This document shows positions 1 to 8,508 of a stretch of 64,000 nt of DNA, piece after piece. Numbering within the stretch: position 1 is the first letter of the stretch; every line of letters starts with the position of its first letter. Position numbers and translations under genes: made by a program. Where the stretch lies: IMG/VR virus record IMGVR_UViG_3300042893_001701, positions 1 through 64,000 of that record; one strand, written 5' to 3'. The notes under the pieces were generated by a model. It did no database searches and had not been told where the DNA came from. It saw nothing but the letters and a program-made list of their open reading frames with translations. Origin of the DNA: a virus.

Positions 1-3000
1 TTACCACCCGAACCTTGTAGAATAAGGTTTTTATAAGCAACCCCATCTTGAATAGCAAATATAGTTGCTGCGTCAAGTGCGTCATCAAAATCCATTGCTA
101 ATCGTTTAACTCCACCATCGCCAACTATATTAACTACTCCAACTATTCTTGCACCACCAGCAACATCAAGTTTTGCAACAGGACTCGCTGTTCCAATACC
201 AACATTAGCACCATTGATGGTCATTACATTTGTGCCATTTGCTTGTGTAAAGTTTAATCTATCAACCGTTTGTGGTCGAATAACCCCACCATTACCATCA
301 GCGCCAAGTTGGATAGATGAACTTGCACCGCTAAATGTAGAAAGTATTCCATTAGAACCATTGACTTGTAATAGATGTGTGGGCGTGGTCGTGCCGATGC
401 CGACGTTGCCGCTCGTGCCATTTACGTAGAACCTGTACACCGCGCTTTGGTTCCTGTAGTAGAACGTGTTGCCCTGGAGGTACACCCCGTCGTCTGACTT
501 TATGTAGGTGTTGCCGTACTGGTCGTCCAAGTAAAACAAAGCCGTGCCCGCGGCGTTCGTAATACCTTTATCTACGTTATTAGCAAATAAAATATTATTG
601 GTCATCGTCCCGCCGCTTAAAGGTAAGTAATTAGCAAACCGTGGATCACTACTATTGATGACAGAAAAAGTAAATTCTTGATCGTCGCCGTTTCCTGCAA
701 CATTACTATATTTTGTAAAGACGATCATATCGCCGGCTTCTAAAGTAACTGGTGATGTTGAGTCGCCTTCATCTCCTGGAGTTAATACGTGATATTGATA
801 TACTGGACCTAAAGTAGTTTGATCAGTCCAAGTTAAAGTTACTTCCGCTGCAGCTGTCCACATGTAACCATACATGTTTTCATAATCGCCACCTGATAAA
901 GCTACTAATTGTGCAACTAAACCAGTAGAAGCTGCGCTTAATGAAACAGCACCGCTAATAGTACCTACTAAATAAAAACCACGACCTGCACCTGTAATAA
1001 AATCAGGTAAGTTCGCAACAGGAACTTTGCTAGTTGCATCAAGCGGAGCAACTCCGTTTGCTGCGTTACGTGCAGTTGTAAGTAAAAACGCCGATGCATG
1101 ATTTCCGTCAAGAAGATCAGCATCTAATGTAGACCCTGTTCCATCGTTACCAGCATGCCATATAGCATTTGAACCTACAGTAGGATTAAAACCAAATCTA
1201 AATACACCTGCTTGTGTAACATCAAATACACTATCTACCCTTAATCCAACACCACCTGTCAGTCCATTTCTAATTAACCCAAAATTGTTTGTTGAGTTTG
1301 TTCCTAAATTACCAATTCCCCAAGCACTCGTTATAGTGGCAAGAGTTGCACTAGGTCTAAATACAGCTAAAGCAAAACCGTTATCTGCAGCAGGGTGTAT
1401 TCCAAGCCCCTCAGACCAACTGTTTCCACCAGATTTAATTCTAATTGCAGGGACAGAACCTGAACCACCTGTAAAATCTACTGTTCCTGTAACTGTATCA
1501 TCTGCATTACTTCTAATAAATGAACTTTCATGAAGCCCATCTAACAGATCAGCATCTAAGCCAGATGTACTACCATCGTTCTGAGCATTCCAAACTTTAT
1601 TATTATTTATAAATAAATCATTTTCAGCGACCATGTCAGTAACTGTTATACTACTATTTATTTCTGAATTAATAACAGTAGAAGTTTGTGTATTAAAATA
1701 ATCTAAACCAAAAATAGCGAAGTTAGACTCACCATGGAATGTAACTTCAGATAATTCTGCAGCACTAAAAAAGAATTCAATACCACCATACCAAACACCG
1801 TTATACTGGAATTTAATATATTGAACGTTATCACCAAAACTATCACCAGATTGAACTAAAGAAGTATAGTTTGCACCAACAACGTTATAACGTTTCTCCA
1901 TTGCAATTTGCATTAAAGCAGGTGCTTCTAAACCATTAGTTCTATGGAATGTAATCATTCCAATAGAATAACTATTAGCACTTGGATTTGTATTAGTTAA
2001 TTCACATAAAGCAATTACAGATTTTCTATAAGATGCTGTTTGAACTTGTCCTGCTAAGTTAACACGTTTTGATAAACCTGCAGCATGAAAACCATCTACA
2101 GTATCTGCGTTTAAGTTAGTAACTGATGTAGTAGAAGTAATAGCAAAAGGAGCAGTCCCTGTAGAAACTGGTATTTCTAACTGACCAGAAGTGTTAAAAG
2201 TTGCTCTTCTAGTTGTGCTTTGAACAATTTGTAGGTTACCACCTGAGTTGGTTGTTAAATCGTTTGGGCTTTCATATATTGCCCAGGCATTACCACCAGC
2301 CCACTGAATACCTTCACTTGGACCGGGATCAGTAATGACAATGTTATTAACACCAGTAATAGAGTTATTACTTAAATCTAAAGCACCTATTACTCCTGCA
2401 TTAGTCAAGTCTAAAATACCAGAAATATTAACGTTACCTGTAAATGTTTTAGTTCCACTAATAGATTGATCACCTGTTGTTTGAACTAAGCTACTACTAT
2501 GTAAACCATCTACTAAGTCAGCGTCAAGTCCTGAAGCAGCACCATCGTTACCGCTGTGCCAAATTTGACCAGAAGTTGCTCCAACAACGTTGAGCTGGCC
2601 GTTAGCGGCTAAAAACATCTTCATTGCAGTTATTCCGCCCCAATGCCAAGAAATAGATGGAGCATAAGCATCCGCAGTTTGAGTACTAGTTACAAGGTTT
2701 ACTTCCCTTATTTCAATTGCTGCAGTGTCGTAGTTACCACTAGTAGCTGTAGCATAGAACTCGTGATTGCCAACTGCTACATCTCCGATGTCTTTTCTAA
2801 GGAAAGCGCTAGAGTGAAGTCCGTCAAGTAAGTCAGCGTTAAGATTAGTTACAGCAGTAGTAGACGTAACAGCTAACGGGGATGTGCCTGTAGCAATAGT
2901 AGATATTAAACGAGTCCCAGTTAAAGCAGCAGGAAAAGCAACGTTTGCATTTTCATCTGTAGAAAATACATTACGTTTACCAGCAGGATAACCACCCCAA

Positions 3001-3782
3001 ATTTGAAGTTTCTGAATAAAAATAGGTTGTGTTCCATAAGTAGGATCACCAGACCAAATAGGTTGAAAATCAATATGAACAATATCGTAATGTCCTGAAG
3101 AACTTCCGCCTGTTAAATAAGGAATGGTACTAAAAGGTAAGTAAACGTGACCAGGCCATAAATTAACAGTACTGCTGCTAGTAGCAAAATTTACAAAAGT
3201 TAAATCACTTCTACGACGTGCTTTAATTTTAACTGATGTTGCGTGAGAACTTGTGGTCATGTATAAATACAAAGCATTTAAAAATACATAGTTGCCATTA
3301 TTAGTGATTTCAATACGATAGTATGGTGTTAAGTTAGGAATAGTTACACCACCGCCGTTATCACCACCTACTAACGTACGTTTTTGTCCGTCTGTTATAG
3401 TTGTAATTTCTGTCCAAGTTGTACCATCAGTAGAACTATAAAATTTTAATCTTGAAATATCATAGAACGCTGTTTGATTATAAAACTGTTCATCAAACAA
3501 AGCCATTTCAGTGACGGTGGGATTTCCTAAGTTTCCTGTAGGAACTCCGTTAGCATTTTGGTAATAACGATTAGCAAATAAATTATTATTAACTGTTAAC
3601 GCACCTGTCATCGTATCGCCGGTAATGTTTACATAATTATCTACACCGGCAGGCACCGCCCACGTTCCATCTCCACGAAGAAAAGTAGTGCCACTTGGAG
3701 TACCTGTAGCAACAATACTAGAAATGTCTACTTCAGGATAATCTTGTACCCAAGCAGATCCATTCCACTTTTTAATTTTCAT
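1..3782 (-). CDS. Tail fibre protein, C-terminal part cut off by left edge
   Basis: The frame opens with ATG at 3782 and stays open for 1,260 codons to the window edge, so the 3' end is missing. The N-terminus (MKIKKWNGSAWVQDYPE) resembles that of the neighbouring fibre at 3804-5240 and probably anchors both to the same tail part. Five copies of a DADLLDGxH-type motif are spaced along the chain (plus-strand positions near 2830, 2520, 2100, 1550 and 1115); this repeat is common in phage fibres. Near the visible end come GNVGIGTTTP and NVGIGTASP motifs, which usually lie just before an intramolecular chaperone domain (Peptidase_S74 type), here presumably outside the window. It should bind the host surface. 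A GC-rich patch lies at about 381-560. Fibre identity is firm; the receptor is unknown. Confidence 0.85.
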   Translation of the reverse strand, partial: MKIKKWNGSAWVQDYPEVDISSIVATGTPSGTTFLRGDGTWAVPAGVDNYVNITGDTMTGALTVNNNLFANRYYQNANGVPTGNLGNPTVTEMALFDEQFYNQTAFYDISRLKFYSSTDGTTWTEITTITDGQKRTLVGGDNGGGVTIPNLTPYYRIEITNNGNYVFLNALYLYMTTSSHATSVKIKARRRSDLTFVNFATSSSTVNLWPGHVYLPFSTIPYLTGGSSSGHYDIVHIDFQPIWSGDPTYGTQPIFIQKLQIWGGYPAGKRNVFSTDENANVAFPAALTGTRLISTIATGTSPLAVTSTTAVTNLNADLLDGLHSSAFLRKDIGDVAVGNHEFYATATSGNYDTAAIEIREVNLVTSTQTADAYAPSISWHWGGITAMKMFLAANGQLNVVGATSGQIWHSGNDGAASGLDADLVDGLHSSSLVQTTGDQSISGTKTFTGNVNISGILDLTNAGVIGALDLSNNSITGVNNIVITDPGPSEGIQWAGGNAWAIYESPNDLTTNSGGNLQIVQSTTRRATFNTSGQLEIPVSTGTAPFAITSTTSVTNLNADTVDGFHAAGLSKRVNLAGQVQTASYRKSVIALCELTNTNPSANSYSIGMITFHRTNGLEAPALMQIAMEKRYNVVGANYTSLVQSGDSFGDNVQYIKFQYNGVWYGGIEFFFSAAELSEVTFHGESNFAIFGLDYFNTQTSTVINSEINSSITVTDMVAENDLFINNNKVWNAQNDGSTSGLDADLLDGLHESSFIRSNADDTVTGTVDFTGGSGSVPAIRIKSGGNSWSEGLGIHPAADNGFALAVFRPSATLATITSAWGIGNLGTNSTNNFGLIRNGLTGGVGLRVDSVFDVTQAGVFRFGFNPTVGSNAIWHAGNDGTGSTLDADLLDGNHASAFLLTTARNAANGVAPLDATSKVPVANLPDFITGAGRGFYLVGTISGAVSLSAASTGLVAQLVALSGGDYENMYGYMWTAAAEVTLTWTDQTTLGPVYQYHVLTPGDEGDSTSPVTLEAGDMIVFTKYSNVAGNGDDQEFTFSVINSSDPRFANYLPLSGGTMTNNILFANNVDKGITNAAGTALFYLDDQYGNTYIKSDDGVYLQGNTFYYRNQSAVYRFYVNGTSGNVGIGTTTPTHLLQVNGSNGILSTFSGASSSIQLGADGNGGVIRPQTVDRLNFTQANGTNVMTINGANVGIGTASPVAKLDVAGGARIVGVVNIVGDGGVKRLAMDFDDALDAATIFAIQDGVAYKNLILQGSGG

Positions 3783-3803
3783 AGGGATTACCTAACCCCT
3801 ACA

Positions 3804-5240
3804 TTACCATTCAAGACCAATAGCGTTGGCAGAAATATTTGTAGTAGGTAACGTATCTCCATGATACACAGGATACGTCATTTTAAGACCAGTCGCTTCT
3901 TGTGTTAAACCAACACCAGCACCGACACTAAATGCAAAACTACTTAAACTAATACCGTTACCAGCAGTATACGCAGTGGGGGTAAAAGTTAATTGAGTCG
4001 CACTGTTACGAGTAATTGTCATGCCTGTACCAGCACTTAAAGTAATATCATCGTTTGTAGTATCTGAACCAGCTAAACGAATAGTTGTTGTAGATTCAGG
4101 TACAGTAAGATCATATGTTGTATTTGTATTAACAACAGTTTCACTACCGGTCGTGTATCCAATGACGTGACCAAAGGTGTCAAATGTTAAACCACTAACA
4201 TAAGTTCTTGCTGTAGAAGCTAGATTAGATGTTGAAGAAGTATCAGCGTGTCTAATAGTAATAATGTCAGAAGCTTGTTCAATCGTTAAACCAAATGTTG
4301 AAGCAGTGTAAGTAGCACCACCATTAACAGTAGCAGCAATACTAATAGTTACACTAGTATTAGGATTAATATCTGTAATTAATGCATTTGCAGGAATTCC
4401 AGTTCCAGTAACTAATTGACCTACTAGTAAACCTGCAGTGTCTGCTACCGAAGCTATAGTAGTACTGCCGTTAGTTGTAAGACCTGTAAATGTTCTTAAA
4501 GATGTTGCATTAACAGCAATTTGAACAGTATCAGTTGAGCTGTCACTTCCAGTTAAATTAATTTTTTCTTTGTAAATGTCATCACCGTTTGCTGTAGCAA
4601 CTGCATACGTAGTATTTGTTGGTGTAGCCCACGTTCCGTTTCCTCTTAAAAACTGTAATTCGTTTGCAATTAAAGGAGTAGGAACAAGCCCTGGCGCACC
4701 GTTAGCTGCATTAGTAGCGCCAGTCATTAATTCATAAGTGTTTTCAACAACACCAAAAGTAACAACATAAGGAGTACCGCTTGTACCAGCACCTGTAATT
4801 TTTGTAATAACAAGCCAGTCACCAGCTTCTAATGATGAGCCTGTAATACCACCACCATAAGTTCCTTCATCACTTGGATTTAATTCAGTTCTGTACCATA
4901 AAGACCCAATTTGTACTGATGTTGCTTGTGCGGTAACCCCAGAGCTTCCGTTTGAAACCCAATAATAACCCAATGCACTTCTGTTAATACTTGCTGCGTT
5001 TGTAAGAGCGCCATCTGCTAAACTTGATAAAGAGTTTGGTCCAGAAGTTATTGTGCTATAAAAATATAAACTATCAAAGACTGCGTTAGGTAAGTAAGCA
5101 ACTTTAATTCTATCATTAACATCAAATATAGAAGTAGTACCTGCATTATCAAAAATCTTTTGTGCAACAGTTTTTGGATACTGTTCCGCCCAACCACCTG
5201 CACCACTATTTAACGTAGTGTCCCATTTTTTTATAATCAT
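3804..5240 (-). CDS. Second tail fibre / receptor-binding protein
   Basis: A 478-aa beta-rich, Thr/Ser/Gly/Asn-rich protein typical of phage fibres. It begins MIIKKWDTTL and continues to WAEQYP, matching the N-terminal KKW...YP pattern of the larger fibre downstream, and it shares that fibre's FLRGxGTWA motif. A central segment (SVADTAGLLVGQLVTGTGIP and what follows) is a small Ig-like module also found near the C-terminus of the protein at 12532-14067. It overlaps the coiled-coil gene upstream by 4 nt (ATGA), so the two are translated together. It may sit in the same fibre complex as the 1-3782 product. Function as a fibre is inferred from composition, motifs and position. Confidence 0.75.
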   Translation of the reverse strand: MIIKKWDTTLNSGAGGWAEQYPKTVAQKIFDNAGTTSIFDVNDRIKVAYLPNAVFDSLYFYSTITSGPNSLSSLADGALTNAASINRSALGYYWVSNGSSGVTAQATSVQIGSLWYRTELNPSDEGTYGGGITGSSLEAGDWLVITKITGAGTSGTPYVVTFGVVENTYELMTGATNAANGAPGLVPTPLIANELQFLRGNGTWATPTNTTYAVATANGDDIYKEKINLTGSDSSTDTVQIAVNATSLRTFTGLTTNGSTTIASVADTAGLLVGQLVTGTGIPANALITDINPNTSVTISIAATVNGGATYTASTFGLTIEQASDIITIRHADTSSTSNLASTARTYVSGLTFDTFGHVIGYTTGSETVVNTNTTYDLTVPESTTTIRLAGSDTTNDDITLSAGTGMTITRNSATQLTFTPTAYTAGNGISLSSFAFSVGAGVGLTQEATGLKMTYPVYHGDTLPTTNISANAIGLEW

Positions 5241-5728
5241 TTTTTGTTATCTCCCTCGCCATTAAAGGCTTTTATTTTAATTTGCAATAGTTCTTTTGTA
5301 CGCAAATTATTTCTTAATAACATCTGCTGTAATTCTATCATATCATCTGAGCTTTTAATATACTCATCAAATAATTTAGCTAATTCATTAAATTTAGATG
5401 ATACTTGTTCGTATTGTTTTAATTTTAAACTTAATTGATTTTCTAATTCTTTAATTTTATTGCCTGATTGAAATTCTACTTCACGTGTTTTTCCAGTAAT
5501 ATCTTCTTTTAAACGTAAAATTTCTTTATCTCTATCAAAAATTTGTTGCGTCTTTTCATCACGTTCTTTAATAATTTGTTTTAAATCATGTTTTGCAGAT
5601 TCAACTTCTTTTTGTTTTTCAAATAAAACAATTTTAAGTTTTTCAATTTCATTACTTTGATCAACAAGTAAAACACCGTTGTTAAGTGTTTCCGGTTGTA
5701 TAACTTCAATTGGTTTTTTTGTTGCCAT
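5237..5728 (-). CDS. Coiled-coil protein, probable tail-fibre accessory
   Basis: A 163-aa, highly charged protein. Residues about 25-145 form almost continuous heptads rich in Lys, Glu, Leu and Gln, so a long coiled coil is likely. No enzymatic motif is visible. It has a good ribosome site (AAAGGAAAA before the ATG) and its stop overlaps the start of the fibre gene. Position between a short structural protein and two fibres suggests a trimeric stalk or assembly factor, but this is inference. Confidence 0.6.
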   Translation of the reverse strand: MATKKPIEVIQPETLNNGVLLVDQSNEIEKLKIVLFEKQKEVESAKHDLKQIIKERDEKTQQIFDRDKEILRLKEDITGKTREVEFQSGNKIKELENQLSLKLKQYEQVSSKFNELAKLFDEYIKSSDDMIELQQMLLRNNLRTKELLQIKIKAFNGEGDNKK

Positions 5729-5745
5729 GTTATTTTCCTTTTTTT

Positions 5746-5754
5746 AGTATAACA
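5746..5754 (-). promoter_or_regulatory. Extended -10 promoter TGTTATACT
   Basis: On the minus strand the sequence TGTTATACT lies 18 nt upstream of the ATG at 5728, in the short gap after the gene at 5761-6165. It matches the TGnTATACT element found before several other leftward genes of this phage. No good -35 box was seen. It would start a transcript for the coiled-coil and fibre genes. Confidence 0.45.
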
Positions 5755-5760
5755 TAATTT

Positions 5761-6165
5761 TTAAATGTTAAACCACAGATCATTTGATTTGTTATCATTT
5801 GGTTCAGTTTGAGATACAACAACTTTATTAGCAGTCGTTGCTTTAAACTTTTCAGTAGTTCCGTCATAACGAATAAACTGTCCGTCTTGTAAGTTAGCAA
5901 TATTAAATTCCTCAAGTATTGATAAAAGTGTATTAATAACCCCTTCATCTTCAAACTCATTAAGCCCAGTGGTAGCACTTGTGTACGTACCAAACAAAGC
6001 TTTATGTAATTTTTCAAGATACTCGACCGTTACGTTAGCTTGAAGCTTAAGTGTATTAACAACTTGATTCCATTCTTGGATCGTTAAACTATTCGCGGCT
6101 TGTTTAACTTGTTCAACAATCCCGTTTCTAACTAATGTGGGTTTCTTTTCAAGAAAAACTGCCAT
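5761..6165 (-). CDS. Small structural protein, probably fibre-linked
   Basis: A 134-aa protein with a helical N-terminal half (residues about 5-55) and a C-terminal part reading NLQDGQFIRYDGTTEKF and ending SNDLWFNI. Such DGQFIRYD and DLWF motifs occur in short phage tail and baseplate-associated proteins, where they decorate or link fibres. Its start lies 1 nt from the stop of the membrane protein upstream. Exact role unknown. Confidence 0.5.
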   Translation of the reverse strand: MAVFLEKKPTLVRNGIVEQVKQAANSLTIQEWNQVVNTLKLQANVTVEYLEKLHKALFGTYTSATTGLNEFEDEGVINTLLSILEEFNIANLQDGQFIRYDGTTEKFKATTANKVVVSQTEPNDNKSNDLWFNI

Positions 6166-6166
6166 G

Positions 6167-6634
6167 TTATTTGTTTACTACGCCTAACACGTAGCCTTTA
6201 GAAAGAAGGTACAGTTCTTTATATTTAAGATGAAACGCATCAAACACACTAGCAACTGCCATGCTTCCAAACAATACAATGACTGTTTCAAAGTATGATG
6301 TAAACGCTACATCAATTGCATTTTCTATTACATACTTAAGTGTAAGACCTAATGTAATTAACACAATAAACAATAATATCTTTGGGCTCGCTTTAACTAA
6401 ACCTTTAAATAGACTAGGTTCCCATGCGCTAACCCATTGTGGTATATCTGAAGCTAGTTTAATAATTCCTATGGTGCCTACAATAATCGTTGGCATGACA
6501 AGTCTACTGGAAACAGGCGCCTCAGTAAATCCTAACTTAATTGCAAAGTATGCAAAAGGTAAAACATATCCTATTAGAAATCCAATCCAATAGTAAGTAT
6601 TCTTTAACTTTGCATAGTTAGGTGTGGTGCTCAT
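6167..6634 (-). CDS. Four-helix membrane protein, holin candidate
   Basis: A 155-aa protein with four hydrophobic segments (about residues 12-34, 45-66, 84-106 and 114-133), the first reading WIGFLIGYVLPFAYFAIKLG. It overlaps the preceding gene by one base at the stop/start junction. The placement between tail genes and next to a second single-span membrane protein fits a lysis cassette, but no endolysin is visible nearby, so the holin role is only a suggestion. It could instead be an inner-membrane channel protein used in DNA entry. Confidence 0.45.
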   Translation of the reverse strand: MSTTPNYAKLKNTYYWIGFLIGYVLPFAYFAIKLGFTEAPVSSRLVMPTIIVGTIGIIKLASDIPQWVSAWEPSLFKGLVKASPKILLFIVLITLGLTLKYVIENAIDVAFTSYFETVIVLFGSMAVASVFDAFHLKYKELYLLSKGYVLGVVNK

Positions 6635-7134
6635 TACTTCGCTCCTACGTATTTACTTAATAAATCTCCTGCGGCTTTAACAACAGTTTCAACTGTTTGT
6701 GTTACCACTTCTTGACTTACAATTGGTTTAGGTAATGTTGGTGTAACACTTGCACTTCCTTCAGAAACAACAGGTTTAACTGTCATTAACTTAGTAAACT
6801 CTTCTTGTAAAGATAGTTTATCTTCAATTGGAAGTTTAGATGCAATGACAATATACGACAATGCCTTGAATGTAGCTAGGTTAACTTGTTCTAAGTAACG
6901 ATCCTTAGCTTCTAATTCTTGGTGTCGTGCTTCTAAAGCATTGTACTTTTGCGCAATGTCTTTGACTAACTGATTAGAGTTAGATAATTGACCCGTGCTT
7001 TGCATACGTAATGCATTGAACTGCAAGATAGACTTAACTTGCACAACAATAAACGTTAGCAGTGTACCTACAGTCACACCACCCGCAATTGACACTCCCC
7101 AATACTCTTCTAAAAATTGAATAACTTGTTCCAT
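6634..7134 (-). CDS. Single-span membrane protein with coiled coil
   Basis: A 166-aa protein. Residues about 13-36 (WGVSIAGGVTVGTLLTFIVV) form one membrane span, followed by a charged helical region (about 50-90: KYNALEARHQELEAKDRYLE) with coiled-coil character. This N-in, single-span plus coiled-coil design is seen in holin partners and inner-membrane spanins, but no spanin partner gene was found. It has a strong AGGAGG-type ribosome site and a one-base overlap with the next membrane protein, so both are likely made together. Confidence 0.45.
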   Translation of the reverse strand: MEQVIQFLEEYWGVSIAGGVTVGTLLTFIVVQVKSILQFNALRMQSTGQLSNSNQLVKDIAQKYNALEARHQELEAKDRYLEQVNLATFKALSYIVIASKLPIEDKLSLQEEFTKLMTVKPVVSEGSASVTPTLPKPIVSQEVVTQTVETVVKAAGDLLSKYVGAK

Positions 7135-7150
7135 AAATTATTCCTCCTTT

Positions 7151-8050
7151 CTATTTAGTCTGATTTTGACCAGTTACCTGGTTCGACACAGTCGACCATT
7201 GTTGAGACGTCCATCGTGTTGGATCATTACCATACAAAGTTGTCATCTGACGGATGGTTTGTTGATAAGCATCACCTGCATCAGAGGCAGCCATACCAGC
7301 AGCAACTTGACCTCGTTGAGCAGACTGTGCTAAGAAGTCTGTATATGCTTGGTCTTGTGAAGTGTTCATACCAATTTGTGCTTGTAGTCTTTGATCATTT
7401 AACATTTGTGCATTTTGATTTAATGTATTAACATTCGTCATTAGCATCTGCATGTCTTGGTTTGCAATTTGAGATTCACTCATACCAGCTCTTAATCGTG
7501 CCATACGTTCTGATCTTACTTGGTCTGTAATTTGTTTAACAGTACTTGCTTGTTGTAATGCTGCTTGCTGGAATCCTACATCGGCCATTGTAGCAGCTTG
7601 CTGTGCTTGGTTAGCATAAGATTGTTCTAGTCGACCTAACATGTCTGCACCAGAAGTTCCAGCATCTAAAGAATAAAGATCACGATAGTATTCATTAAAG
7701 GCTGATGTTTGGCCTGGTTCACTTTCAGGTGCTGTAAGACCTCTAGATCCTTGTGTTGTAAACCCAAACTTGCTTGGGTTTTGTGCAATGATACGTTCTT
7801 GTGCTTCAATCACATTATCCATTCGGTCGCCTTCAACACCACCACCAACGATACCTAAAGCGTTAATCTGTGTTCTACTTAAAGGTCCTCCGTTTTCATT
7901 AATTTGTGTAATTAATGTTTTAATTTCACCTTCTGTTAAATTAAAATAAGCATTAGTTCCACCCAAAGAAGTACTATACGTTGTTCCATCTACATCAACA
8001 GTAGATGCACCACCAAACTGTTGTAGATTAAGTCTAAATTTTAACTTCAT
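7151..8050 (-). CDS. Gln-rich helical virion protein, candidate ejection protein
   Basis: A 299-aa protein beginning MKLKFRLNLQQFGG. A basic NLQxF leader of this kind occurs on several virion proteins of Bacillota phages. Residues about 140-260 are Ala/Gln/Met-rich and helical, like the internal core or ejection proteins of podoviruses. No catalytic motif is visible. It lies directly downstream of the nozzle-like and 153-aa genes, in the tail block. It does not look like an HK97-fold capsid protein, although the leader is reminiscent of some. The role is inferred from composition and order. Confidence 0.45.
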   Translation of the reverse strand: MKLKFRLNLQQFGGASTVDVDGTTYSTSLGGTNAYFNLTEGEIKTLITQINENGGPLSRTQINALGIVGGGVEGDRMDNVIEAQERIIAQNPSKFGFTTQGSRGLTAPESEPGQTSAFNEYYRDLYSLDAGTSGADMLGRLEQSYANQAQQAATMADVGFQQAALQQASTVKQITDQVRSERMARLRAGMSESQIANQDMQMLMTNVNTLNQNAQMLNDQRLQAQIGMNTSQDQAYTDFLAQSAQRGQVAAGMAASDAGDAYQQTIRQMTTLYGNDPTRWTSQQWSTVSNQVTGQNQTK

Positions 8051-8508
8051 ATAATTTCTCCTTTCTCTTCAAGTTCTTTAATAAGATTTTTATACATAAG
8101 AACTAAATCATTAATAGCTTTTTCGTGTTCAATAATTAAACGGTTGATAGTTTCTTTTAATGTTAATACTTCTAATTCAAGCGTGTGAATATACTTTTCA
8201 AAATCTGGACGAACAGGTTTAGTACCCGTTATCTGGTATTTATTATACGCTAATTCGCCTTGATAAATGTGAACAACTTTTTCATTATCATCATATAGCT
8301 TAACCACAAAAGAAATAACATTGTCAAAAGATTCTGGTAAACTAATTACAATATGGTTTCCTTTATATTGTTTTTCTTTAATAAACAAAATAGGATGTAG
8401 GTGTTCAGTGTCAGATTCAAAAACATAGTGAATAGAAGTTTCCTTAATTAATTCAGGAACTTTCATAAGCAGAACTTCTACTTTTTGATTCGTTAGTTTT
8501 AAAATCAT
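8047..8508 (-). CDS. Beta-sandwich plus coiled-coil structural protein
   Basis: A 153-aa protein. The first ~100 residues look beta-rich (alternating short hydrophobic strands, as in HIVISLPESFDNVISFVVKL), and residues about 100-150 form a coiled coil (LELEVLTLKETINRLIIEHE). This two-part design resembles small baseplate or tail adaptor proteins. It overlaps both neighbours by 4 nt, so it is tightly coupled to the nozzle-like gene. No family was recognised with certainty. Confidence 0.5.
   Translation of the reverse strand: MILKLTNQKVEVLLMKVPELIKETSIHYVFESDTEHLHPILFIKEKQYKGNHIVISLPESFDNVISFVVKLYDDNEKVVHIYQGELAYNKYQITGTKPVRPDFEKYIHTLELEVLTLKETINRLIIEHEKAINDLVLMYKNLIKELEEKGEII

Noticed and set aside
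214-562. Plus-strand open frames in the GC-rich patch of the fibre gene
   Set aside because: High GC lengthens antisense frames; the minus-strand fibre frame continues in sense through the patch.
6167-8050. Endolysin or lysozyme gene next to the membrane proteins
   Set aside because: None of the proteins here shows amidase, lysozyme or peptidase motifs.
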